Assembly: GCA_017849435.1 (NCBI GenBank)
Contig: JAFIGY010000002.1
Location: 434,001-498,000 of the forward strand
DNA: 64,000 nt
Reading direction: 5' to 3'
Source of the DNA: Chitinophaga niabensis
GTDB lineage: Bacteria; Bacteroidota; Bacteroidia; Chitinophagales; Chitinophagaceae
Both the position numbers and the translations under genes were made by a program. The notes beneath the pieces were generated by a model. That model did not search any database, was not told the DNA's origin, and saw only the letters and a program-made list of their open reading frames with translations. Positions 8,345 to 16,945 of this stretch are shown piece by piece; within the stretch, counting starts at the first letter, position 1, and the number at the start of each line of letters is the position of its first letter.

Positions 8345-9981
8345 ATGAAAAAAATCCTGCCCCTCTTCGTAGCGCTCTGCTGTGCCGGCAGCGCGTTCGC
8401 ACAGAAAACTATTCTGCATTGCGGCACATTGATCGATGGTATTTCCGGCAAGCCGAGGCAACAAATGTCCGTGATCATCGAAGGGAAAAAGATAGCATCC
8501 GTGCAGACGGGTTATGTAGCGGGTGGACCGGGGGACAAGGTGATCGACCTGAAGCGGCAAACGGTCATGCCCGGCTGGATGGACATGCATGTGCATCTTG
8601 AAACAGAAACGAGCAAGAGTGCCTATTCCGATAAATTCACGCAGAACCCTGCCGATCTTGCGTTTCAAAGCGTGCGGTATGCGGAACGTACGCTGTTGAC
8701 GGGATTTACGACAGTGAGGGACCTGGGAGGCACCGGTGTGAACATTGCCCTGCGCAATGCCATCAACAAAGGTCTCATCATTGGACCGCGCATTTTTACG
8801 GCGGGCAAAGCCATCGCTACCACAGGCGGACATGCCGACCCTACCAACGGATTCCGGAAAGACCTGATGGGAGATCCCGGGCCGGAAGCAGGTGTGGTGA
8901 ACGGTCCGGATGAATGCCGGAAAGCCGTACGCCAGGCATATAAAAATGGTGCTGACCTGATCAAGATCACTGCAACCGGCGGCGTACTGAGTGTGGCTAA
9001 AGATGGCAGCAGCCCGCAGTTCACGGAAGAAGAGCTCAAGGCTATCGTGAGCACCGCCAGGGATTATACATGAAAGTAGCCACACATGCACATGGTGCAG
9101 AAGGCATCAAACGAGCCATCAGGGCGGGAGTGAACTCCATTGAGCATGGCACGCTCATGGATGACGAAGCAATGAACCTCGCCATCAGGAACAAAACCTG
9201 GTATGTACCCACCATCACTGCCGGCAGATCAGTAGCGGATTCCGCCAAAATACCCGGCTACTACCCGGATATCGTGAAACCCAAGGCCGAAGCCATTGGT
9301 CCGCAGTTACAGAATACCTTTGCCAAAGCCTGGAAGAAAGGCGTAAAGATCGCTTTTGGAACAGATGCCGGGGTATACATGCATGGCCGCAACTGGCTGG
9401 AATTCACCTACATGGTGGCCGGCGGCATGCCTGCCATGGACGCTATCAAAGCCGCCACCAGCAAAGCGGCAGAGCTGCTGGGTATGGAAGATCAGCTGGG
9501 AAGCATTGTGCCCGGGAAAATAGCGGACTTCACCGCAGTGGATGGCGATCCTTTGAAAGACATTCAGGCGATGGGCCGGGTGAGCTTTGTGATGAAGGAT
9601 GGCTTGATTTTTAAGCAGGGAAACGGTAATTTGGCGGCCGGTCAAAATAAATTAGCTATGCCGGGTACAAAAAAATTCGTGCACGTTGTCAACTTCTACC
9701 TCAAGCCGGGCTTGTCTGCTGCGGATGTAAAGAAATTTGAAGAAGGAGTGAGCTCCCTTGGGAAAATAGAAACGCTGCTGGTGTTCAATGTGGGCAAACC
9801 CGCATCCACAGATCGTCCTGTTATTGACAGAAGCTACAGTTACTGCCTTCTCACGGTGTTCAATGATCAGGCCGGGCACGATATTTACCAGGAGCATCCT
9901 GTGCACCTCGAGTTCGTGAAGAACTGCAGTATGTTGTGGGATAAGGTGGTGATCTTCGATTCCGAGACCATTCCCCAATAA
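8345..9981 (+). pseudogene. Exported amidohydrolase with C-terminal Dabb domain, frameshifted
   Basis: Two reading frames together encode one imidazolonepropionase/prolidase-type amidohydrolase plus an extra domain. Frame one (8345-9073, 242 aa) has a signal peptide ending SAFAQ, the metal motif HVH (82-84) and the bridging Lys in LIKITATGG, then stops right after [13 protein letters not shown]. Frame two (9070-9981, 303 aa) resumes with MKVATHAHG (HAH ligands), SIEHGT, the catalytic Asp in FGTDAG and the end of the barrel, then a stress-response A/B barrel (Dabb) domain from about residue 197. Relative to the family, one base is missing after the Tyr codon. The TGA stop overlaps the next ATG (ATGA), so reinitiation is conceivable, but the cut is inside the catalytic barrel. 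Twelve bases after the permease gene, so probably same operon. Confidence 0.85.
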
Positions 9982-11073
9982 TCAGTCCTCTACCGTTAAC
10001 GCATATACGGCAAAAGTCGCGAGCCAGTGTTCGCCGGCATAATCCCCGCTGGCCACATGGGGCAGCGCTGCATGCAGGTGGTTATTAGCCATTTGCCGGA
10101 TCGCATTCACGTTGCTGCCTGCATGGCGGGCAATACCGTACAGGCACCAGGCACGACTCAGATTCAGGCCATCGAGGTGCACGAGCTTCCCATCGGTACG
10201 GTCATTCACCGTGGTAATCGCAAAAAGCGGGCTGCCGGGTTTGAACAGGCCGGGGAGGAATCCCGTTACCCAGGTCTTGTATTCCTTCTCCGGCAATATC
10301 CTCCACATCAGGTCCGCTTCTTCAAGGCAGGGGGAAAGAAAATCATATCCTCCCGGCTCCCAGCTGGCAGGGCAATCGCGGTCCTTTGCATAAAAACGCA
10401 TGGCGGCATCGCGGATGGCGCTTTGCAATGCGGTATCGCGGGTAACCTGAGCGTAATCCCAGGCCAGCCGCAGTCCAAAGGCCAGGTTCGTATGTTCTCC
10501 CACACGGATCGGATAAGCGATCTTTTTAAGAAAATCCTGGTACGCATTGCTAAAATGAACGGCCAGCGGCCGGATGTTCAACCGCAGTTCCTTCGCCAGC
10601 GGATCGTTCCAGGTCAGCAATTCCGCCTGCAGCTGTAACAACCAGCTCCAGCCATAGATGCGCTCAAACCCTTTATTCTCTTTATTGCGGAAGATGAGCA
10701 GCTCGGTATTGATATTGTCGCGGGACAGGTTCCGGGCGAGTTTTTCGCGGATGATGCCGGCATTGGGCAGGTCCGGGAACATTTTCAGCAGCCGCACCAG
10801 CATCCAGTGCCCGTGCACGCTGCTGTGCCAGTCGTAGCACCCATAGAATGCCGGATGATAAGCCTTTGGGGCTTTGAGCAGCGAGGAATCCGAGAATACA
10901 ATGCCTGTTTTATAGGGGAACTCATGCTGCATGCAGCGAAGCGGTAGTTGCGCGAAATGAAGGGCACCGGCGGTGGTCAGGCGGAGCTGGCCATCTTTTT
11001 CCTCGTACAGCGGCGTTTGTGCGTAACCGTTAGTAAGACAGAAAAGACAGAGCAGCAGGGATAAAGCTTTCAT
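9982..11073 (-). CDS. DUF2891 family secreted protein
   Basis: 363-aa protein with a signal peptide (MKALSLLLCLFCLTNGYAQ). The block HPAFYGCYDWHSSVHGHW (about residues 73-90), followed later by ERIYGWSWLLQL and EHTNLAFGLRLAWDYA, is typical of DUF2891, a helical-barrel family with no known activity. The pattern of Trp, His and Asp residues suggests a sugar- or polymer-binding cleft (inference). It overlaps the upstream flavoprotein gene by four bases (ATGA), so it is translationally coupled. Its stop abuts the convergent amidohydrolase stop with no spacer. Confidence 0.85.
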   Translation of the reverse strand: MKALSLLLCLFCLTNGYAQTPLYEEKDGQLRLTTAGALHFAQLPLRCMQHEFPYKTGIVFSDSSLLKAPKAYHPAFYGCYDWHSSVHGHWMLVRLLKMFPDLPNAGIIREKLARNLSRDNINTELLIFRNKENKGFERIYGWSWLLQLQAELLTWNDPLAKELRLNIRPLAVHFSNAYQDFLKKIAYPIRVGEHTNLAFGLRLAWDYAQVTRDTALQSAIRDAAMRFYAKDRDCPASWEPGGYDFLSPCLEEADLMWRILPEKEYKTWVTGFLPGLFKPGSPLFAITTVNDRTDGKLVHLDGLNLSRAWCLYGIARHAGSNVNAIRQMANNHLHAALPHVASGDYAGEHWLATFAVYALTVED

Positions 11074-12308
11074 CGGTTAAAAAGCAGTTTAAAGTAAAAG
11101 GAGGGCCGGGTGAGTTTTTTCCGGAGGTCCACTTCGTAGAACATGCTGGAGATCACATCCCGCAGCTGTTTGTTCTTCATGCCCATTTTCATCAGCCAGT
11201 TGAAAAGCTTCGGATATTTTACCAGTTGTTGCAGTTTGTAGCTGAGTTTTAGTTCCGGGCCCAATACGCGGTACACGCTCTCATCATAGGCGGCCAATGT
11301 TCCTGCGGAAAAGTCGTTGGCGGAGAGGCAGGTGGCGGCTTGTTTTGCGGCGATGGTGCCGGTGTACACTGCGTTTCCGATACCTTCTCCGGTGAAGGGG
11401 TCTATCAGGAAAGCCGCATCCCCCACCAGCATGTAACGGTTGCCGGAAAGCTGCCTTTTCTTCGATCCCAGCGGAAGGCCGTAACCATCCAGGCTGCTGG
11501 TCATTTCCGCATCACGGAAGCGTTCGGCAAAAATGGGATCCTGTTTGAGCGTATCTGTGAGTAACGTTTTGAGATTGATCTTCCGGTCGCGCACGGCATC
11601 GCTGAGCATATCCATACCCACGTTAGCCTCGCCGTCAGGTAACGGGAAGATCCAGAGATAACCGGGGAGCAGGTTTTTCAGAAAATGCAGTTCGATAAAA
11701 CTATCTGCATGCATGCCTTTTACGCCTTTGTAATAAGCCCTGATGCCGGCAGCGTAATATTTCGGCTCCATGCGGATGCCCGCTACTTCACGGGTGAAGG
11801 ATGAGTGCGCGCCATTGGCAACGATCAGCAATTGTGCTTTAACCACGAGCGTACCAGCCGCATCGGAAACCAGGTATCCATCTTCCTCCTGTACATACTT
11901 ATCGATACTAACACCTTCGAATAAACGAATATTTTCACAACGCTTCAGTTCATCCACCATAAAATTATCAAAGTGGATACGTTTGCAGACAAACCCGATG
12001 GGCGCATCTGTAGTCTTGCTGTAATTGGGCCTGTAGGGCACATCCATGCTCTGGCGGCCGGGGGAAACGAAAGTAACGCCCCAGCTGTTCTCCTTTTCTA
12101 CAAACTGCCGCAGCCGTTCAGCAATTCCCTTATCGATCTTTTCCAGTCCGGTAATCACCTTTCCGCTCAATCCGTCTCCGCAGACCTTGTCCCGGGGGAA
12201 AACAGCTTTATCAACAATAACACAGGGAATGCCCAGGCGATCCAACTGCAGGGCGGCTGTTGCACCTCCGGGTCCTGCGCCGATAATACATACTGATGTG
12301 GTTATCAT
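11070..12308 (-). CDS. Geranylgeranyl reductase family FAD-dependent oxidoreductase
   Basis: 412-aa flavoprotein of the GGR/menaquinone-reductase-like group. The N-terminal Rossmann motif is IIGAGPGGATAA (8-19), then FPRDKVCGDGLSGK, the conserved cysteine-containing loop of the family. The second FAD motif is VGDAAFLIDPFTGEGIGNA. Members reduce isoprenoid chains of lipids or quinones; the substrate here is unknown. The ATG at 12308 is chosen because it precedes the FAD motif directly; the same frame stays open upstream across ebfC on the other strand, but that extension is low-complexity and non-homologous. Upstream partner of the DUF2891 gene. Confidence 0.88.
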   Translation of the reverse strand: MITTSVCIIGAGPGGATAALQLDRLGIPCVIVDKAVFPRDKVCGDGLSGKVITGLEKIDKGIAERLRQFVEKENSWGVTFVSPGRQSMDVPYRPNYSKTTDAPIGFVCKRIHFDNFMVDELKRCENIRLFEGVSIDKYVQEEDGYLVSDAAGTLVVKAQLLIVANGAHSSFTREVAGIRMEPKYYAAGIRAYYKGVKGMHADSFIELHFLKNLLPGYLWIFPLPDGEANVGMDMLSDAVRDRKINLKTLLTDTLKQDPIFAERFRDAEMTSSLDGYGLPLGSKKRQLSGNRYMLVGDAAFLIDPFTGEGIGNAVYTGTIAAKQAATCLSANDFSAGTLAAYDESVYRVLGPELKLSYKLQQLVKYPKLFNWLMKMGMKNKQLRDVISSMFYEVDLRKKLTRPSFYFKLLFNR

Positions 12309-12350
12309 AATATCCTTGATCCGTATCAACAGCCAAGATACGTATTTATA

Positions 12351-12358
12351 TATCTTTG
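12351..12358 (+). promoter_or_regulatory. -7 promoter element of ebfC
   Basis: TATCTTTG, a perfect TAnnTTTG match, 17 bases before the ebfC ATG; predicted leader about 14 nt. No clear -33 element. Confidence 0.5.
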
Positions 12359-12375
12359 CGGCAAAACCTATTACT

Positions 12376-12690
12376 ATGTTCGGAGATTTGTTCGGCAAGC
12401 TGCAGGAAGCGCAGCAGAAAATGAGCGACAGCAAAGAACGCCTGAAACACATTACCGTGGAAGGAGAAGCCGGCAGCGGTCTCGTAAAAACAGTTGTGAC
12501 CGGCAACCGCGAAGTGCAAAGCCTGGAGATCGATCCGGCGCTGCTGGAAGCGGACCGGAAGGAGGAGCTGGAAGACCTGCTGATCACAGCATTGAACCGT
12601 GCGTTGAAGAATGCAGAAAATGCATGGGAAGCGGAAATGAAAAATGTGGCCGGCGGAATGCTGGGCGGGATGGGCCTGCCGGGGATGTAA
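12376..12690 (+). CDS. ebfC: YbaB/EbfC family nucleoid-associated protein
   Basis: 104-aa DNA-binding protein. It shows the family pattern: an N-terminal MFGDLFGKLQEAQQKM helix, the VEGEAGSGLVKTVVTGNREV beta hairpin, then a helix (EELEDLLITALNRALKNAE) and a Gly/Met-rich tail ending GGMGLPGM. These homodimers coat and bridge DNA and affect expression. In many bacteria the gene sits by dnaX/recR; here it stands alone. The start follows a -7 element. A longer in-frame reading from 12046 is rejected because it overlaps the divergent flavoprotein gene. Confidence 0.93.
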   Translation: MFGDLFGKLQEAQQKMSDSKERLKHITVEGEAGSGLVKTVVTGNREVQSLEIDPALLEADRKEELEDLLITALNRALKNAENAWEAEMKNVAGGMLGGMGLPGM

Positions 12691-12699
12691 GACATAAAA

Positions 12700-12722
12700 A
12701 AACCGGGCATGTGCCCGGTTTC
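12700..12722. terminator. Bidirectional terminator between ebfC and typA
   Basis: Perfect nine-base stem AACCGGGCA/TGCCCGGTT, flanked by an A-run on the left and a T-rich stretch on the right, so it can serve both convergent genes. Confidence 0.8.
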
Positions 12723-12746
12723 ATATCCTTTATCTTTTTAATGGTC

Positions 12747-14561
12747 TCAACCTACCTCTTCCGCTTTCATCAACTTCTGATATTTCTTCCTTTCTTCTTC
12801 GTCCAGGATGGTTTTACGCATACGGATATAGTTCGGTGTAACTTCGATACACTCATCCTGCTGAATGTATTCCATACATTCCTCCAATGTCATTAATATC
12901 TTCGGTGCGATGTTGGTGGCCGCGTCACTGCCGCTGGCACGCATGTTCGTAAGCTTTTTGCCTTCGTTCGGGTTCACTACCAGGTCACCGGGTTTGTTGT
13001 TCTCTCCGATGATCATGCCTCTGTATACTTCTTCTCCCGGATCTACGAAGAAAGAACCCCTGTCCTGCAGCTTATCCAGAGAATAACCGGTGGTGGTTCC
13101 GCCCTCTTTCGCGATCAGCACACCGTTACTACGGCCGGGGATCGGGCCCTTCCAGGGTTTATAGTCATTAAAGCGGTGTGCCATCACAGCTTCACCGGCA
13201 GTATTGGTCAGCATTTGCGTACGAAGACCGATCAGCCCGCGGGAAGGGATCTCAAATTCCAGATGCTGCATCTCACCTTTTGTTTCCATCACCAGCATTT
13301 CTCCTTTGCGGCGGGTTACGAGGTCGATCACTTTGGAAGCGAATTCCTGCGGAACGTCTACTACCAGCGTTTCATAGGGTTCGCATTTCTTACCGTCCAC
13401 TTGTTTCAGGATCACCTGCGGCTGGCCAACGGTCAGCTCATATCCCTCGCGGCGCATGGTTTCCACCAGTACGCCCAGGTGAAGGATACCCCGGCCATAA
13501 ACGAGGAAACTGTCCGCAGAGTCCGTATCTACCACGCGCAGCGCGAGGTTCTTCTCGGTTTCTTTAATCAGGCGGTCACGCAGGTGACGGGAGGTCACAA
13601 ACTTGCCGTCTTTACCAAAGAAAGGAGAGTTATTGATGCTGAACAGCATGTTCATGGTAGGCTCGTCTACGCTGATCACCGGCAGTGCTTCCGGATTCTC
13701 GAAATCGGCAATGGTATCGCCGATATTGAAATCTTCCAGTCCTACTACGGCGCAGATATCGCCGGGCTGTACTTCTGAAACGCGTTTTTTACCGAGAGCC
13801 TCAAACACATACAATTCGCGAACGCGGGATTTCTTAATGCTGCCATCGGTCTGTACGAGAGAGATGGGCTGGTTCTCCGCGATCCTTCCTCGCGTTACCT
13901 TTCCTACGGCAATACGGCCAAGGAAGGTGGAGTAATCGAGGGAAGTGATCTGCAGTTGCAGCGTGCCTTCGTTGATCTTCGGCTCGGGAACATGTTTGAG
14001 GATGCCGTCCAGCAGCGGAAGAATGTCTTCCCGCGGCTCCAGGGAGTCGTTGAACCAGCCGTTCTTGCCGGAACCATAATAGGTGGGGAAGTTCAGCTGT
14101 TCCTCGGTAGCGTCCAGGTTGAAGAAGAGCTCGAACACGGCGTCGTGCACTTCATCGGGACGGCAGTTGGGTTTGTCCACTTTATTGATAACCACAATGG
14201 GCTTCAGGTTCAGGTGCAAAGCTTTTTGCAGTACGAAGCGGGTCTGCGGCATAGGGCCTTCGAAGGCGTCTACCAGCAGAATCACCCCGTCTGCCATTTT
14301 CAACACGCGCTCCACTTCCCCGCCAAAGTCGGCGTGGCCCGGCGTATCGATCACATTGATCTTCACCCCTTTATATTCTACAGACGCATTTTTGCTGAAG
14401 ATGGTGATACCACGTTCCTTTTCCAGGTCGTTGTTATCCATGATCAGCTCACCCGTTTCCTGATTGGAACGGAAAACGTTGGTAGAATGAAGGATTTTAT
14501 CCACCAGGGTTGTTTTACCGTGGTCTACGTGCGCAATAATGGCGATGTTTCTAATCTGCAT
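12747..14561 (-). CDS. typA: Translational GTPase TypA/BipA
   Basis: 604-aa ribosome-associated GTPase of the EF-G superfamily, involved in 50S assembly and stress adaptation. G1 AHVDHGKTT, G2 region ERGITIFSK, G3 DTPGHADFGGE and G4 NKVDKPN are intact. Domain II, the EF-G-like domain (LGVLVETMRREGYELTVGQP) and the BipA-specific C-terminal domain (MRASGSDAATNIAPKI) follow. Start at the ATG at 14561 (MQIRNIAIIAHVDHG). The upstream ATG at 14582 overlaps the -7 element and is rejected. Confidence 0.96.
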   Translation of the reverse strand: MQIRNIAIIAHVDHGKTTLVDKILHSTNVFRSNQETGELIMDNNDLEKERGITIFSKNASVEYKGVKINVIDTPGHADFGGEVERVLKMADGVILLVDAFEGPMPQTRFVLQKALHLNLKPIVVINKVDKPNCRPDEVHDAVFELFFNLDATEEQLNFPTYYGSGKNGWFNDSLEPREDILPLLDGILKHVPEPKINEGTLQLQITSLDYSTFLGRIAVGKVTRGRIAENQPISLVQTDGSIKKSRVRELYVFEALGKKRVSEVQPGDICAVVGLEDFNIGDTIADFENPEALPVISVDEPTMNMLFSINNSPFFGKDGKFVTSRHLRDRLIKETEKNLALRVVDTDSADSFLVYGRGILHLGVLVETMRREGYELTVGQPQVILKQVDGKKCEPYETLVVDVPQEFASKVIDLVTRRKGEMLVMETKGEMQHLEFEIPSRGLIGLRTQMLTNTAGEAVMAHRFNDYKPWKGPIPGRSNGVLIAKEGGTTTGYSLDKLQDRGSFFVDPGEEVYRGMIIGENNKPGDLVVNPNEGKKLTNMRASGSDAATNIAPKILMTLEECMEYIQQDECIEVTPNYIRMRKTILDEEERKKYQKLMKAEEVG

Positions 14562-14579
14562 ATAAATATTAAGAAGGCG

Positions 14580-14587
14580 CAAAGGTA
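14580..14587 (-). promoter_or_regulatory. -7 promoter element of typA
   Basis: Minus-strand TACCTTTG, perfect match to TAnnTTTG; predicted leader about 15 nt to the ATG at 14561. It decides the start codon. Confidence 0.5.
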
Positions 14588-14664
14588 CGAATATTACGGG
14601 GAATTCGACGGAGCGGGACCTTAAATTACTGTGAAATAACAGGCAAGCTAAAATAGACTGTAAA

Positions 14665-16902
14665 TCAATGTGTTAGCGCTTCCTGAAGTTGCCGGAAGGC
14701 CTGTTGATTGGCGGGATTGTCCAGTGCGCGGGCGATATCCTGCTTTTCCCGGGAAGTGAGGTGCCAGCTGAGAGCCGCGCCTTTGTCCGCCTGTTGCGGA
14801 ACATATTGGAAAATAAGACGTTTAAACTTGCCGGGGAAATAGCCTTCCATATAATTGATCAGATGGTCCTGATCAAAATCCTGCATGCTCATCCAGTGGG
14901 ATTGCATGGAGAAAAGCGGTTCAAAGATCAGATCGCCAAGGTCTTTCTGCTGCTTGATCGGCGAAATATCATTCTTGCGGGTATCCCGTATTTGCAGGAA
15001 CAGGATGCCGCTGGTGTTTTGATTGATCCAGTCGCGGAATGTGTACAGGAAGCGCAGGCTGGTTTCCTGCCCGAAATTATCCCTGATCCCCGCATCCATC
15101 ACATCCACGATCGGTTTGCTCGGCAGGAAAACGTTCGGCAGCACATAGGGAAAGGTAGCGCTCATACGGATGGCGCTGGTAACACGCAGTTCTTCCGCAT
15201 GCTGCCGGGAGAAGAATTGCAGGAAATCCACCGCATCCACATCCCGTGTGCCGCTGGTGGGGTAGCGGTAATCCGGCGCACAAAGGTAGCTTACGGGTTG
15301 CGGGGAAATGTAGAGCCGGCGGCCATCAGAGTTGATAGTGGCACACCAGACCATCATTGGGATCTTTGCCTGCAGCTCCGGCTCGCGATAATCCCGGATG
15401 GTTTTATCCAGCGCATTGTCTGTATTGAAATTGAGCTGCATCTCAAATGCATAGCCGCGATCCTTGGCGTAGTAATTCTTTTTGATATTGAAATTGCGGA
15501 ACGGGGTGATGAAATCGTTCACGGCAAAGGAGCTGAACACGGAATTGAGCAGGTCCCTGGAAATCCTTCCGCAATAGATGCTGTCATAAAGCCGCGGCCC
15601 TTTCAACAGACCGCTCTGTTCACGGAGGTATAGCTCCCGGAAATAAGTAGCGCCCAGCATACCGCCGGAAGCGCCGGTCATGAGGAAAGTATGCCGGAGC
15701 AATTCTCCGTGCAGCAGGCTGTCATACCGTTGCAGCACATTCATCGTCCAGGTGGCGGATCGGCTGCCGCCGCCGCTGGTGTTGATAATGATCAGCGGAG
15801 GCTTTGTATCGGCGGGGAATTTCGCTTTCCAGTTCTCCAGGATCTGCAACGTTGTTTTCTTATCTGCTTCGCTTCGTTCCGCGGTAAAGAAAAGTTGCAG
15901 GCTCTGTACGCTATACTCCGGCCGCTCCTGTTTATCGCGGTAATTCAGTCCATATGCCTTGTTCCGGTTATCGATCCATTGATTCTTTACCATCTGGTTG
16001 AGGCTGACGATCAGCAGGATGAGCACGGGAATGGCCCAGGTTTCCAGCAGGTAGGCATATGCGCCGGCGATGCCGATGAGGAATGCGAAAAAGATCAACA
16101 CACTGGCGCCTGCGGGTATCCGAAAGGCGTTGTAATCCATCAGGTAGGCCATGATCACGAGAAAGATCAGCGCCATGCCAACGGTGATCATGGCAGCGAA
16201 GTGGTGCTGTTTGAAAATATTTTCGAGGTAATGTTTGTTGTAGTGGTCTACATTCCTTGCCCGCCGGATGCGCCAGGGAGTTGAAAAGTAGTTGTTCACG
16301 GGAAGGGCGTTTTCATCCCGCTCCTGATTCGGGGAAAAAACCGTGCGGAGAAAATCGCGGGGGCCGCCGAATTTTTTGAACAGTCTTTTACCAATGTTCT
16401 TATCCGCATTGAAGAAATAGAAAAAGGAAACGAAAACGATGGCGAGATAACCACAGATAAAACCTTCTGCCAGCAGGAGTATCTGTGGAATGGTATTAAG
16501 TTCCTGCCAGCGCTGATATTGCCATCCACGCCAGAGGAGGCAGAGGATGAAAATGCCGGGGAGGATCGAGTTATTGAGACAGTACCGGAAAAAGGGCTGG
16601 GTAGTAGTGGCCAGGAACTTGAAACGTCCGCTGTGCAGGATGAACGTGGTAATGTTCCAGCTCATGACGAAAACGGCGGCAGCAATACCAATGAGGGTAG
16701 TGCTGTAGAAATTTACTTTTCCCAGGTATTCCGGCGCCAGGAACAATGCATCACCGCCGAACGATTTGGCAAAACCGCCGTTGATGGTGCTGAACAGAAT
16801 GGCCCAGAAGATCAGCAGGATCTGGTACTTGCGAAAATGCAGCAACAGGAGCTGAATAGGAAAGGAATAAAAAAATCTAAACCACAGTTTTTTCACCAGC
16901 AT
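14665..16902 (-). CDS. Patatin-like phospholipase with N-terminal membrane domain
   Basis: 745 aa. The first ~320 residues contain about six to eight hydrophobic segments (for example ILLIFWAILFSTI, TTLIGIAAAVFVMSW, AMITVGMALIFLVIMAYLM, SVLIFFAFLIGIAGAYAYLL). The patatin domain follows: oxyanion-hole loop IINTSGGGSRSA, nucleophile elbow TGASGGMLG near residue 410 (GxSxG), and the catalytic Asp in VMDAGIRDNFG near 600, where the usual D-G is D-A. It is a membrane-tethered Ser/Asp lipid acyl hydrolase, active site presumably cytoplasmic. Substrate unknown. Single gene, with no obvious operon partner. Confidence 0.85.
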   Translation of the reverse strand: MLVKKLWFRFFYSFPIQLLLLHFRKYQILLIFWAILFSTINGGFAKSFGGDALFLAPEYLGKVNFYSTTLIGIAAAVFVMSWNITTFILHSGRFKFLATTTQPFFRYCLNNSILPGIFILCLLWRGWQYQRWQELNTIPQILLLAEGFICGYLAIVFVSFFYFFNADKNIGKRLFKKFGGPRDFLRTVFSPNQERDENALPVNNYFSTPWRIRRARNVDHYNKHYLENIFKQHHFAAMITVGMALIFLVIMAYLMDYNAFRIPAGASVLIFFAFLIGIAGAYAYLLETWAIPVLILLIVSLNQMVKNQWIDNRNKAYGLNYRDKQERPEYSVQSLQLFFTAERSEADKKTTLQILENWKAKFPADTKPPLIIINTSGGGSRSATWTMNVLQRYDSLLHGELLRHTFLMTGASGGMLGATYFRELYLREQSGLLKGPRLYDSIYCGRISRDLLNSVFSSFAVNDFITPFRNFNIKKNYYAKDRGYAFEMQLNFNTDNALDKTIRDYREPELQAKIPMMVWCATINSDGRRLYISPQPVSYLCAPDYRYPTSGTRDVDAVDFLQFFSRQHAEELRVTSAIRMSATFPYVLPNVFLPSKPIVDVMDAGIRDNFGQETSLRFLYTFRDWINQNTSGILFLQIRDTRKNDISPIKQQKDLGDLIFEPLFSMQSHWMSMQDFDQDHLINYMEGYFPGKFKRLIFQYVPQQADKGAALSWHLTSREKQDIARALDNPANQQAFRQLQEALTH

Positions 16903-16945
16903 AAATTAAATAAAAAATGCTAGTATGAGCAAGCAAGTCCGTTTT

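Noticed and set aside
9061-9075. Programmed ribosomal frameshift in the amidohydrolase
   Set aside because: No slippery heptamer or downstream structure is visible at the junction; a simple one-base deletion or sequencing error, or reinitiation at ATGA, explains it better.
7748-9091. 447-codon open frame on the minus strand across the permease and amidohydrolase
   Set aside because: Complement of two well-supported genes; the composition (many His, Cys, Gln) is typical of an antisense frame.
12309-12710. N-terminal extension of the geranylgeranyl-reductase-like protein over ebfC
   Set aside because: The extension is Ser/Ala/Phe-rich, on the opposite strand to the certain ebfC gene, and the FAD motif starts just after the ATG at 12308.
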